Position numbers and translations under genes: made by a program
Notes under the pieces: generated by a model
What the model saw: the letters and a program-made list of their open reading frames with translations, nothing else
What the model was told of the DNA's origin: nothing
Database searches by the model: none
NCBI GenBank assembly: GCA_020832445.1
Contig: JAFIEO010000024.1
Coordinates: forward strand, 1-64,000
Direction of reading: 5' to 3'
DNA: 64,000 nt
From: Paracoccaceae bacterium
GTDB lineage: Bacteria > Pseudomonadota > Alphaproteobacteria > Rhodobacterales > Rhodobacteraceae
Shown: positions 51,816-60,013 of the stretch, piece after piece
Numbering within the stretch: the first letter of the stretch is position 1
Layout: each line of letters starts with the position of its first letter

Positions 51816-52168
51816 CGTGATATCTCCTTATTAAGTACCACCCGCAGTATTGCGATGGATTGGCTCAGTGTCGTCAGAGTCGCAACTGAAGCCGAAAGGA
51901 GACAGAAGATCGAATGAAGAAGCTTTGCCTGATCCGTATGCCTGTTTGCGCATGCGATTGCAAGGGGCGTTATGGATAAACTTGCAGGCCGTATCTGGCC
52001 GCGCCCCTGTGATGATGTGACTCTGCGCCAATGGGCTGTCAGGTTTAGGATGTCGGGAAAGCGGTGTATTCATGTGCGATGAGCGCGACATGGCCGGGGT
52101 TTTGTAAGCGTGGTTCTGGCCGGCAGGGCGTGGGCGTGGTGTGACATGCCAATGTGTTTTTCCCGGTG
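51816..52168 (-). promoter_or_regulatory. upstream region of the cold-shock gene
   Basis: About 350 nt without a gene lie between cspA and the TIM-barrel gene. Cold-shock genes often carry long structured 5-prime leaders, and this gap is consistent with one. No promoter was assigned and only short random ORFs are present. Confidence 0.3.
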
Positions 52169-52954
52169 TTAGAGGCCAGACGCGCTGTCACGCAGCCTGT
52201 TCAAGTGCCGGGCAAGGGGCTGTTTCGGGTGTGTGGGAACTTCCAGCGCCAGTGGCAGATCGGGCGGCAGGGCCGCCAGAATAGCCGCGATGTCGATTTG
52301 CCCGGCACCGGGGGGCAGGCGGTCCTCGCGCGCAGTGTGCAGCAACTGCTGCGTCGTGTAGGGCGGGTGGCGCAGTGCATCGCAGATATGAATGAGGGGC
52401 AGGCGCGCGGGGGGAATTTGCGCGATCTGGCCCAATGTGCTGGCGGACCGGTCGAAATGCAGCACATCCAGCAACACCCCTACATGCGGCGCGCAGCCCT
52501 GCACCACATCCCAGCAGGTGGCAAGGTCAGGCACGGGTGTCCACGGAAAGAATTCCAGCACCGGCGACAGGCCACGCGCGGCGCAATGCGCGCCGATCTG
52601 GTCCAGTTTGTCGCCAAGCCGCGCCAGATCGTCATCATAGGGGGCGCAGATCAGGTGGCGCGCGCCCAGTTCGGCGCCTGCATCCAGCAGGGGGCGCAGC
52701 GTTGCGGGGTCCAGATCCTGCGTGATGCGGACAAATTCGATATCAGAGACGGAAAGTCCGGTTTGCGCCAGTGCATCGCGGGTGGCGCGCATCTGCGCAG
52801 GATCATCCATCAGCGGGTAGCCGGGACTGTCATCTGTGACGCGCAGCAGGCGCAGGCCAACTGCATCAAAGCCTGCATCTGCCGCTGCATGCACCAGATC
52901 GGGCGGGGGCAGCGTAATCGCGCTGAGATGGGCCAGCGATATCGTGCGGGTCAT
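52169..52954 (-). CDS. sugar-phosphate isomerase/epimerase-like TIM-barrel protein
   Basis: A 261-residue xylose-isomerase-like barrel of the AP-endonuclease-2 family. Probable metal ligands are the Glu in LSPVLEFFPWTPV, Asp in GVLLDVLHFDRS, His in LPLIHICDAL and Glu in LALEVPTH. Relatives include 3-dehydroshikimate dehydratase (AsbF/QuiC-like) and inositol catabolism enzymes. The substrate is unknown; linkage to the next flavoprotein and to quiC suggests a role in carbocycle catabolism. The ATG overlaps the flavoprotein stop by 4 nt. Confidence 0.75.
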   Translation of the reverse strand: MTRTISLAHLSAITLPPPDLVHAAADAGFDAVGLRLLRVTDDSPGYPLMDDPAQMRATRDALAQTGLSVSDIEFVRITQDLDPATLRPLLDAGAELGARHLICAPYDDDLARLGDKLDQIGAHCAARGLSPVLEFFPWTPVPDLATCWDVVQGCAPHVGVLLDVLHFDRSASTLGQIAQIPPARLPLIHICDALRHPPYTTQQLLHTAREDRLPPGAGQIDIAAILAALPPDLPLALEVPTHPKQPLARHLNRLRDSASGL

Positions 52955-54630
52955 GGGCGTTCCCCTTTGGTGGCATGGTGGCCCGCGACAAAGCCGAAGG
53001 TCATGGCGGGGCCAAGGTTGATGCCCCCTGCGGGATAGAACCCGCCGAAAGGGCTGGCGGCATCTGCGCCCGCGCAATAAAGGCCTGCGATGGGCGCGCC
53101 CGCGATGTCCAGAACCCGCGCCGCCCCGTCGCAGGCAAGCCCCGCGAATGTCCCGAAACTGCCGGGCGTGACCCTGACTGCGTGAAAGGGCGGCTTTGCA
53201 ATGGGGGCCACGCAGGGGTTCGGGCCGTGGTCGGGGTCGCCTTGCAGGCGCATATAGGGTGTAGCTCCCCTGCCGAATTCGGGATCGTGTCCGCGTTCGG
53301 CATGGGTGTTCCAGTGCGCAATGGTCCGCGCCAGCGCGGCTGCATCAATGCCGCAGGCGCGTGCAAGGCCCTGAACTGTGTCCGCCGTGTTCAGATAGCC
53401 GCGTTTTTGCCACTGCGCCCATGGCACAGGCGCAGGGCGCACGATGCCCAGACCATAGCGGCGCAGAAAGCGGTGGTCGCAGACCAGCCATGACTGTGCG
53501 GGCTGGTCAGGTGGCGTTGCGTCCAGCAGGGCGGTGACGTAATCATGATATCCCAGCCCTTCGTTGCAAAACCTGCGTCCGTTGGCCAAAACCCCGATGA
53601 CACCCGGTTTGCCCCGGTCAATGATATGCGGAAACAGGCCGTGTGCCCCGTTGGGGTAGGGCACCTGTGACACGGGGCAAAGGGCGGCAGGTGCGGCGGT
53701 GCTTTGGTCGAATTGCGCGCCGAGTGCTGTTGCAAGTGCCGCGCCACCGCCTTGCGCGCTGGGCACCGAAAGGCTGTCATGGCTATCGTTGCGGGGGAAG
53801 GTTTGCGCGCGTCGCGCGGTGTCATGGTCATAGCCGCCCGTTGCCAGAATGACGCCCTTGCGCGCAGTGATGATCTGGCCACAGGCCAGCTGCACGCCAT
53901 CCACAGCACTTTTTCGGCGCAGCAATGCCGTCACGGTGGTGTTCACGCGCCACTCCACCCCCAGATCAAGCGCGGATCGCATCAGCCGCGCGGCCAGTGC
54001 CGCGCCATTGCGCAGGTCCATTCCGCGCCCGTGCAGGGCCAGATCGCGGGCATGGCGCAGCACCCGCCCTGTCACATGCAAAAACGACCGCGCATTCCGC
54101 GTCATGGTCATGAAGCTGCGCAGGTCTGTCCCTGCCTGTATGGTCATCCCGTGAAAGGTGGTTTCGCGCAGCGGCAGGCGCAACAAGCTGATGTCGCGCT
54201 TCAGCTTTCGCCCGTCATAGGGGCGCGCGATGACGGACCGCCCGCCCATGCCTGCGCCCGGCACATGGCTGTAAGTGTCTGGAATACCCGCGCCAAGGTC
54301 GAATTTCACGGCGGTATGGTGATGAAAGAAATCCACCATTTTGGGCGCTGCGTGCAGAAAGGCGTCCACCCGCTCGGGATTGAAATGGTTGCCAAGAACA
54401 TGTTGCAAATAGCGGCGCGGGCCGTCATGTGCGGTATCAATGCCTGCCGCATGTGCCAGTGACGTGCCGGGTGCCCATATCCAGCCGCCAGACCACGCGG
54501 TTGTGCCGCCCAGAACAGGTGCGGTTTCCAGAACAAGCACTTTTGCGCCGTGCGATGCGGCGGTGACCGCGGCGGCAAGCCCCGCGGCCCCGGACCCCAG
54601 AATGATGATGTCATACGATTGTGGGGTCAC
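52951..54630 (-). CDS. FAD-dependent dehydrogenase (fumarate reductase/3-ketosteroid delta-1-dehydrogenase-like)
   Basis: A 559-residue flavoprotein of the FAD_binding_2 family. The FAD dinucleotide motif is DIIILGSGAAGLAAAVTAASHG at residues 7-28. Conserved features include GGTTAWSGGWIWAPG, LATGGYDHD and the C-terminal GGFYPAGGINLGPAMTFG. Relatives take two hydrogens from alpha,beta positions of a ketone or carboxylic acid, either desaturating or reducing. A GTG start at 54630 is chosen because AAGGGAG lies 6 nt before it. It forms an operon with the TIM-barrel gene, divergent from a LysR gene. Confidence 0.8.
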   Translation of the reverse strand: MTPQSYDIIILGSGAAGLAAAVTAASHGAKVLVLETAPVLGGTTAWSGGWIWAPGTSLAHAAGIDTAHDGPRRYLQHVLGNHFNPERVDAFLHAAPKMVDFFHHHTAVKFDLGAGIPDTYSHVPGAGMGGRSVIARPYDGRKLKRDISLLRLPLRETTFHGMTIQAGTDLRSFMTMTRNARSFLHVTGRVLRHARDLALHGRGMDLRNGAALAARLMRSALDLGVEWRVNTTVTALLRRKSAVDGVQLACGQIITARKGVILATGGYDHDTARRAQTFPRNDSHDSLSVPSAQGGGAALATALGAQFDQSTAAPAALCPVSQVPYPNGAHGLFPHIIDRGKPGVIGVLANGRRFCNEGLGYHDYVTALLDATPPDQPAQSWLVCDHRFLRRYGLGIVRPAPVPWAQWQKRGYLNTADTVQGLARACGIDAAALARTIAHWNTHAERGHDPEFGRGATPYMRLQGDPDHGPNPCVAPIAKPPFHAVRVTPGSFGTFAGLACDGAARVLDIAGAPIAGLYCAGADAASPFGGFYPAGGINLGPAMTFGFVAGHHATKGERP

Positions 54631-54669
54631 GCGCAACTCCCTTGTTGCAGGCAGCATTCAAATGAAAAT

Positions 54670-54709
54670 GCGTTAACGTCAATTATCGATTTTGCGCAAT
54701 GCGTAACGC
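54670..54709. promoter_or_regulatory. LysR-type operator between the flavoprotein and its regulator
   Basis: GCGTTA (54670-54675) and TAACGC (54704-54709) form an inverted pair in the 107-nt divergent gap. AACGTCA at 54675-54681 overlaps it and also occurs as half of the repeat at 55682-55706. A LysR binding site is likely. Confidence 0.45.
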
Positions 54710-54737
54710 TATGTTAATCTGCGCACCGGAGGACATC

Positions 54738-55667
54738 ATGAAAGAACTTACCCTGCGCCAGATCGAGGTTATTCGCGCGGTCATGCTGCGTGGCACCATC
54801 AGCGGGGCCGCAGAGTTTCTGGGCGTGTCGCCGCCCGGCATAAGCCGCCTTGTCAAACATACCGAAGAAACCCTTGGCCTGCGCCTGTTTGAACGCCGCG
54901 AGGGGTTGTTTATCCCCGCAGTCGAAGCAGGCGCGGTTTTCGATCAGGTGCGCGAGGTGCATCGCGGCGTCGAAAACCTGCATGATGCGCTGTTCAACCT
55001 GCAAAAGGGCGACGGGGCCGATCTGGCTTTCGCTTCAGCCCCATCTGTGGCGCAATTTATTGCGGCGCGGGTTTTGCGGTCGGTGCGGGGGCGCTATCCT
55101 GACTTGTTCATTGATCTGAACATCCTGAAAATTGAAGAAACGGTTGAATACCTGCTGCTGGAACGGGGGGAATTCGTGATTATGTCATCCGCGATCCAGA
55201 ACCCCGGGGTCGAGAATATTGAACTGGCGCGCGGGCGCATTGTGGTTGTCCTGCCGGAAGGGCACCGACTGGCCGAGCGGCCCGTTTTGTCAGTGCGCGA
55301 TCTGGCCGGCGAGCCGTTGATCGGTGTGGACCCGTCCGACCCGTATGGCGCCATTCTGGCCAAACCCTTCAAAGATGCAGGCGTGCCGCTTGAGCAAAGC
55401 ATGCGCGGGCGTTTTGCGCAAACCGTGGTCAGTCTGGTGCGCCATGGGTTGGGGGTTGCGTTGATCGACGAATTTTCGGTGGCGGAAGTCTATCTGCCCG
55501 GTCTGGTGCGCCGCCCCTTGCAAGAAGAAGCGACTGTGCATGTCAATGTGGTGCGCAAAAAAGGGCGCAACCTGTCCAATTTTGCCGAATACACGATAGA
55601 GCGTTTCCGGCGCGAATTGCGGCGGGCCACGGACCAATGGAGTGATACGGAGCAGCACAAGAATTAA
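54738..55667 (+). CDS. LysR-family regulator of the carbocycle-catabolism cluster
   Basis: A 309-residue LysR regulator. The helix-turn-helix is LRQIEVIRAVMLRGTISGAAEFLGVSPPGISRLVKHTEETLG near residues 6-47; the effector domain follows with GADLAFASAPSVAQFIAARVL and PLIGVDPSDPYG. GGAGGACATC precedes the ATG. It is divergent from the flavoprotein and upstream of tctC, so it may control both arms. The inducer is unknown; a quinate-like compound is plausible. Confidence 0.85.
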   Translation: MKELTLRQIEVIRAVMLRGTISGAAEFLGVSPPGISRLVKHTEETLGLRLFERREGLFIPAVEAGAVFDQVREVHRGVENLHDALFNLQKGDGADLAFASAPSVAQFIAARVLRSVRGRYPDLFIDLNILKIEETVEYLLLERGEFVIMSSAIQNPGVENIELARGRIVVVLPEGHRLAERPVLSVRDLAGEPLIGVDPSDPYGAILAKPFKDAGVPLEQSMRGRFAQTVVSLVRHGLGVALIDEFSVAEVYLPGLVRRPLQEEATVHVNVVRKKGRNLSNFAEYTIERFRRELRRATDQWSDTEQHKN

Positions 55668-55681
55668 CATCAGGTTCATAG

Positions 55682-55706
55682 AACGTCATATTTGATATTT
55701 GACGTT
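55682..55706. promoter_or_regulatory. AACGTCA-N11-TGACGTT inverted repeat before tctC
   Basis: A perfect 7-bp inverted repeat (55682-55688 and 55700-55706) lies 62 nt before the tctC start. The same AACGTCA occurs in the divergent gap of the flavoprotein and LysR gene (54675-54681). It is probably a LysR site. Confidence 0.5.
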
Positions 55707-55768
55707 ATGCAGATATATCGCAATAACAGGAACAAGGCGCGGTGGTCGCGCCGTTTAGGGAGGATATA

Positions 55769-56767
55769 ATGAAATATACTGTATTTGGTGCAGTTTCCGC
55801 CGCACTTATCGGGGCAGGGGGCGCTATGGCGCAGGATTTCCCCACCAAGGAAATTCAGGGCATTATCCAATGGGGGGCCGGTGGGTCAACCGATGTGGTG
55901 ATGCGGTCTGTGACCCCGCATGCCGAAGCGGTGCTTGGCGGCACGGTTGTGATGCAGAACATGACAGGCGGCGTGGGCGCGATTGGTCTGAACCATGTGG
56001 CCGATCAGGCGGCAGATGGCTACACATTGCTGATGGGCGCGGAAAACCCGCTGCTGTACAAGGTCATGGGCCTTGGCGACAAGGATTACAGCGACTTCAT
56101 CGCGATCAACCTGCTGGCACGCGGCACGCCTATTCTGGTTTCCGGCCAGGACACACCGTATAACGATTATGCTGAACTGATGGAATTCATCGCGGAAAAC
56201 CCCGGTGAAGTGCGCTTTGGCGCAACTGGTCCGGGCGGTCTGCCATCGGTTATCACGGCGATGATGAACGCCGTCGAGGGCGAGTTGGATGTGATCTCCG
56301 TTCCCTTTGATGGGGATGGCCCCGCACTGACCGCGCTGCAAGGTGGCGCGATTGACGTGATGCCCGCCGTTCTGGGGGCCGCGATCGAAGGCATTCGCGC
56401 AGGCACAATGAAGCCGCTTGCCGTGTTCGATGTGGAATCGAATGAACGCCTGCCCGACGTGCCGACCGTTACATCGTTCAATGACGCCTATGATGATCTG
56501 CTGCCATGGGGGCCGTTTTTCGGAATTTTCGTGAAAAACGGAACACCTGATGATGTGGTAGGCGCGCTTCAGGCTGCGTATTCCGAAGCCGCGCAGAATG
56601 CCGATTTTGTCGAGATGATCGACAATCGCGGCTTCACCATGATGAATATTGCCGGTGACGAAGCCGCCGACTTCATGAACCGCTGGCAGCAAAACACCAC
56701 ATGGCTGCTGCATGATGCGGGTGTGACACAGAATTCGCCCGAAGATTTCGGCATCGAACGGCCCTGA
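55769..56767 (+). CDS. tctC: tripartite tricarboxylate-type transporter, substrate-binding protein (TctC)
   Basis: A 332-residue Bug/TctC periplasmic protein with a signal peptide (VFGAVSAALIGAGGAMAQ, cut after Gln/Asp near 22). The family motifs are IIQWGAGGSTDVVMRSV, VMQNMTGGVGAIGLNHVADQAADGYTLL and FDVESNERLPDVPTVTSF. It binds a carboxylic acid for TctAB. GGGAGGATATA precedes ATG. The substrate is probably a cyclic acid such as quinate or shikimate, by context. Two hairpins follow, separating it from tctB. Confidence 0.85.
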   Translation: MKYTVFGAVSAALIGAGGAMAQDFPTKEIQGIIQWGAGGSTDVVMRSVTPHAEAVLGGTVVMQNMTGGVGAIGLNHVADQAADGYTLLMGAENPLLYKVMGLGDKDYSDFIAINLLARGTPILVSGQDTPYNDYAELMEFIAENPGEVRFGATGPGGLPSVITAMMNAVEGELDVISVPFDGDGPALTALQGGAIDVMPAVLGAAIEGIRAGTMKPLAVFDVESNERLPDVPTVTSFNDAYDDLLPWGPFFGIFVKNGTPDDVVGALQAAYSEAAQNADFVEMIDNRGFTMMNIAGDEAADFMNRWQQNTTWLLHDAGVTQNSPEDFGIERP

Positions 56768-56776
56768 ACGCCTTGG

Positions 56777-56801
56777 ACCAGACCCGTGATGCGGGTCTGG
56801 T
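56777..56801 (+). terminator. stem-loops after tctC
   Basis: ACCAGACCCG (56777-56786) and CGGGTCTGGT (56792-56801) make a perfect 10-bp stem with a 5-nt loop, then TTC. A second weaker hairpin, ACCGCCC and GGGCGGT, follows at about 56805-56830. These likely reduce tctBA relative to tctC. Confidence 0.7.
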
Positions 56802-57074
56802 TTCACCGCCCGTCTGCCTGATGGGCGGTATATTATTCTACTGGTTTGCGGCTTGATACTGCCAGCCCGACCTGTGGACGCTTGATTTGTCGCAATTTCA
56901 GCTCGCTGATCCTTGGTGGATTTCCTGAAATTGCTTTACGCCCGTGTTGTGCAGGCGACCATTCGGAATGCCAACACATGATCCGCAGCCGGACGCGCGA
57001 TGTGCCACAAAAGCTGGCTTTTGTAGGGCACGACATGCGCCGGTTGCTGGCTCGCCCGATGCAGGGAGGATGCA
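56802..57074 (+). other. tctC-tctB gap with inverted repeats
   Basis: The 270-nt gap holds no recognisable gene. A perfect 10-bp inverted repeat, GCAATTTCAG (56892-56901) and CTGAAATTGC (56925-56934), and a near-perfect palindrome, ACAAAAGC-TG-GCTTTTGT near 57005-57022, are present. GGGAGG before 57075 is the tctB ribosome binding site. Whether the repeats regulate or are remnants of a mobile element is unclear. Confidence 0.4.
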
Positions 57075-57644
57075 ATGGACCCCAATTTCCGCGGTGACGA
57101 TGATCATCATGACGGAACCTCGGACGCGACACCGGGGGGATATCCGCAACAACGCCGCCCCGGAGAGGTTTTCTTTACCTGCTTCTTGCTGGTGGCAAGC
57201 GCGGTTTTGCTGAATGAAGCCTTTGGCATATCGGGGTTTGACAAATTGTCAGCACCCGGCACTGTGCCGGTTGTGACCGCAGCCATCATGGTGGTGTGCA
57301 TGGCGATTATTTTTTTCCAGACAATCCGCCTGCCGAAAGTCACCGGCGAAAGCATTGCGCGCGACATTCTGCCATGGCGGGTGCTGGCCTTTGTCGGGTT
57401 TCTGGTCGGCTATGCGCTGGCCGTGCGCCCTTTGGGTTTCTTGCCCACAACGGCTTTGTTTCTGGTGTTTGGTATCCGGCTTCTGGGGCGCGGGTGGGTG
57501 TTTTCCGTGGGCGTGGGTCTGGGGGCGCTGGTCTGTATCTGGATCGTGTTCCGCATTATATTCACTGTGCTTATGCCACCCGGTATCGTGCCTGAAGCGG
57601 AACTTGTGCAGATCATCCGCAATCTGTTCAGCGGGGTCCGGTGA
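57075..57644 (+). CDS. tctB: tripartite tricarboxylate transporter small membrane subunit (TctB)
   Basis: A 189-residue TctB with four helices: FFTCFLLVASAVLLNEAFG, VPVVTAAIMVVCMAIIFFQ, LAFVGFLVGYALAVRPLGF and the C-terminal VGLGALVCIWIVFRIIF. The hydrophilic N-terminal 30 residues are Asp/His-rich. It partners TctA. The stop overlaps the tctA start by one base. Confidence 0.85.
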   Translation: MDPNFRGDDDHHDGTSDATPGGYPQQRRPGEVFFTCFLLVASAVLLNEAFGISGFDKLSAPGTVPVVTAAIMVVCMAIIFFQTIRLPKVTGESIARDILPWRVLAFVGFLVGYALAVRPLGFLPTTALFLVFGIRLLGRGWVFSVGVGLGALVCIWIVFRIIFTVLMPPGIVPEAELVQIIRNLFSGVR

Positions 57645-59158
57645 TGGAGGCGCTTTCAGCATTTGTAACGGTTCTGGCCCAACCCCAGCTTCTGGCCTTG
57701 GTTGCGCTGGGCACATTCGCGGGCATCTATATCGGGGCCATTCCGGGCCTGTCGGTGACGATGGCGGTGTCGATCCTGATTTCGTTCACCTTCTCATGGT
57801 CGGTCTATCCGGCGCTGGCGCTGATGGTGGGCATTTATATGGGGGGCGTGTATGGCGGTGCGCGCACCGCGATTTTGCTGAACATTCCCGGCGCACCGTC
57901 GGCCATTGCCACAGCGCTGGACGGCTACCCCATGGCCAAACGCGGCGAGGCTGGTCAGGCCATCGGGGTCAGTACGGTCATGTCCGTGATCGGCGGCTTT
58001 GTTGGGATTGCGGTGCTGGCCGTGGCCGCGCCGCTGGTGTCGGATTTCGCGCTGCGGTTCCAGCCGCGTGATTACATGTTTCTGGCGGTGCTGGGCATTT
58101 TGCTTGTGGGGTCACTGTCGACGGGATCGCTGGTCAAGGGCATTTTTGCCGGTGCGCTGGGCATTGCCATTGGCGCAGTCGGGCGCGACCCGCTGACATT
58201 CACGCCGCGCTTTACCTTTGATCTGTCGCTGCTGAACGGGGGCATTTCCTTTATCGCGGTCATGATCGGCATGTTCGGCGTGTCGGAGGCGCTGTTGCAA
58301 CTGCACCATGTCGACAAGAAGGCCATTCGCCAGAAGGTGGGCCGCATCATCCCGTCATGGAAGGTGGTGCGAAAACACCTGCCCTTGTCGATGCAGACAT
58401 CGACCATTGGCGTGACCATTGGTGCCTTGCCAGGCACGGGCGGCGATATTGCGGCGCTGATGGCTTATGACCATGCGAAACGTGTCACCAAGAACCCTGA
58501 ACGCCCCTTTGGTGATGGGGCCATGGAAGGGCTGGTTGCGCCAGAGGCCGCGAATAATGCAGCCGTTGGCGGCGCGTTCGTGCCCATGATGACACTGGGC
58601 ATTCCCGGTGATGCGGTCACCGCCATCATGATCGGCGCGCTGTTCATCCATGGCCTGAACCCCGGTCCGATGCTGATGATTGACCGCCCCGAAATGTTCT
58701 GGTTCATCGTGGGTGCGCTGACATTTGCCAATATCTTCTTGCTGATTTTCGGCCTGACGGGGATACGGCTGTTCACCAAACTGGTGGAAATGCCGCGCGC
58801 CGTGCTGATCCCGCTGATCCTGATCCTGTCGATCGTGGGGGCCTATGCGGTCAATAATGCGATCACCGATGTCTACTGGATGCTGGGTTTTGGTGTGCTG
58901 GGCTATTTCATGCGCCATTACGGTTACCCGCTGGGTCCGGTCATTCTGGGGGTGATCCTGTCGCGCTTGCTGGATGACAACTGGCGGCGTGCGATTATCA
59001 CCGCACGCGAGGATTGGGGCCGCTTCTTTGACGGCGTGTTTTCAAGCGCGCTGTCCTCGGTCCTGTTGGCCGCGATCATCTTTATTTTCCTGTCCCACAC
59101 GCCGCCTTGGAAATGGGCGAAAGCGCGGCTGTTTGCACGCCCCAAACCAAAAGAGTGA
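57644..59158 (+). CDS. tctA: tripartite tricarboxylate transporter large membrane subunit (TctA)
   Basis: A 504-residue TctA with about 11-12 helices. The signature GTFAGIYIGAIPGLSVTMAVSI and the second half repeat GVTIGALPGTGGDIAALMAYDHAKR are conserved. It moves the substrate across the inner membrane using the sodium or proton gradient. ATG 57644 overlaps the tctB stop (TGATG). aroE-like gene follows after 3 nt. Confidence 0.9.
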   Translation: MEALSAFVTVLAQPQLLALVALGTFAGIYIGAIPGLSVTMAVSILISFTFSWSVYPALALMVGIYMGGVYGGARTAILLNIPGAPSAIATALDGYPMAKRGEAGQAIGVSTVMSVIGGFVGIAVLAVAAPLVSDFALRFQPRDYMFLAVLGILLVGSLSTGSLVKGIFAGALGIAIGAVGRDPLTFTPRFTFDLSLLNGGISFIAVMIGMFGVSEALLQLHHVDKKAIRQKVGRIIPSWKVVRKHLPLSMQTSTIGVTIGALPGTGGDIAALMAYDHAKRVTKNPERPFGDGAMEGLVAPEAANNAAVGGAFVPMMTLGIPGDAVTAIMIGALFIHGLNPGPMLMIDRPEMFWFIVGALTFANIFLLIFGLTGIRLFTKLVEMPRAVLIPLILILSIVGAYAVNNAITDVYWMLGFGVLGYFMRHYGYPLGPVILGVILSRLLDDNWRRAIITAREDWGRFFDGVFSSALSSVLLAAIIFIFLSHTPPWKWAKARLFARPKPKE

Positions 59159-59161
59159 CCT

Positions 59162-60013
59162 ATGACCCCTGATCTGCTGCTTGGCCTGATTGGTGACAAT
59201 ATCGCGGCATCGCGTTCACCGCTTTTGCATGTTCTGGCGGGCAGGCAGAACGGCAAGCGCGTGCAATATGACCGGCTGGTGCCTGCCGCGCTGGGTAAGG
59301 ATTTTGCAGCCGTGTTTGCTGGTGCCGCAGCGCAAGGGTATCGGGGGCTGAACATCACCTATCCCTATAAGGAAAAGGTGGTGGCGCATGTCACGGTGCC
59401 CGATCCGCAGGTGCGCGCGGTGGGCGCGGTCAACACGGTGCTGTTCGAACCGGGCGGGCCAATGGGCCACAACACTGATTATTCGGGTTTTATCGCGGCC
59501 TATCGCGGTCTGCGCGGGGATGCGCCAACCGGCGCGGTGTTGATGATCGGCACGGGCGGGGTGGGGCGTGCCGTGGCGTTCGGGCTGGTCGCGCTTGGGG
59601 TGCAGGACTTGCGCCTTGTGGACCGCGACCGCGCCAAGGCCAGCGCGCTGGCCGCGGATTTGCAGCGCGCCGCGCCGCAATTGTCGGTGCAGATTGCTGA
59701 TTGTGCCGAAACGGCGGCATCGGGCGCGCAGGGGGTGGTCAACTGCACCCCTGTTGGTATGGTGGGCTATGGCGGCACGCCGCTTGCGCGTGGCGCCTTG
59801 GCGGGAACGCAATGGGTGTTTGATGCGGTCTATACGCCGGCAGAGACGCAGTTTCTGACAGATGCCCGCGCGCAAGGTGCGCAAGTGCTGTCGGGCTGGG
59901 AATTGTTTTTCTGGCAGGGCGTGCATGCATGGGCGCTGTTCTCGGGCGGGTTGGGGCTGGATCTGGCACGCCTGCGGGCCGACCTGCTTGCCCCTGCGGA
60001 GGATGCTGTATGA
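59162..60013 (+). CDS. shikimate/quinate dehydrogenase (AroE-like, catabolic)
   Basis: A 283-residue AroE family enzyme. Catalytic Lys70 in NITYPYKEKV and Asp106 in GHNTDYSGF are present. The Rossmann motif is GTGGVGRA at 130-137. The second strand ends in Asp (RLVDRDRAKA), where biosynthetic NADP-specific AroE has Asn-Arg-Thr, so NAD use and a catabolic role are likely. It probably oxidises shikimate or quinate to the 3-dehydro form. Its stop overlaps the quiC start as ATGA. Confidence 0.82.
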   Translation: MTPDLLLGLIGDNIAASRSPLLHVLAGRQNGKRVQYDRLVPAALGKDFAAVFAGAAAQGYRGLNITYPYKEKVVAHVTVPDPQVRAVGAVNTVLFEPGGPMGHNTDYSGFIAAYRGLRGDAPTGAVLMIGTGGVGRAVAFGLVALGVQDLRLVDRDRAKASALAADLQRAAPQLSVQIADCAETAASGAQGVVNCTPVGMVGYGGTPLARGALAGTQWVFDAVYTPAETQFLTDARAQGAQVLSGWELFFWQGVHAWALFSGGLGLDLARLRADLLAPAEDAV

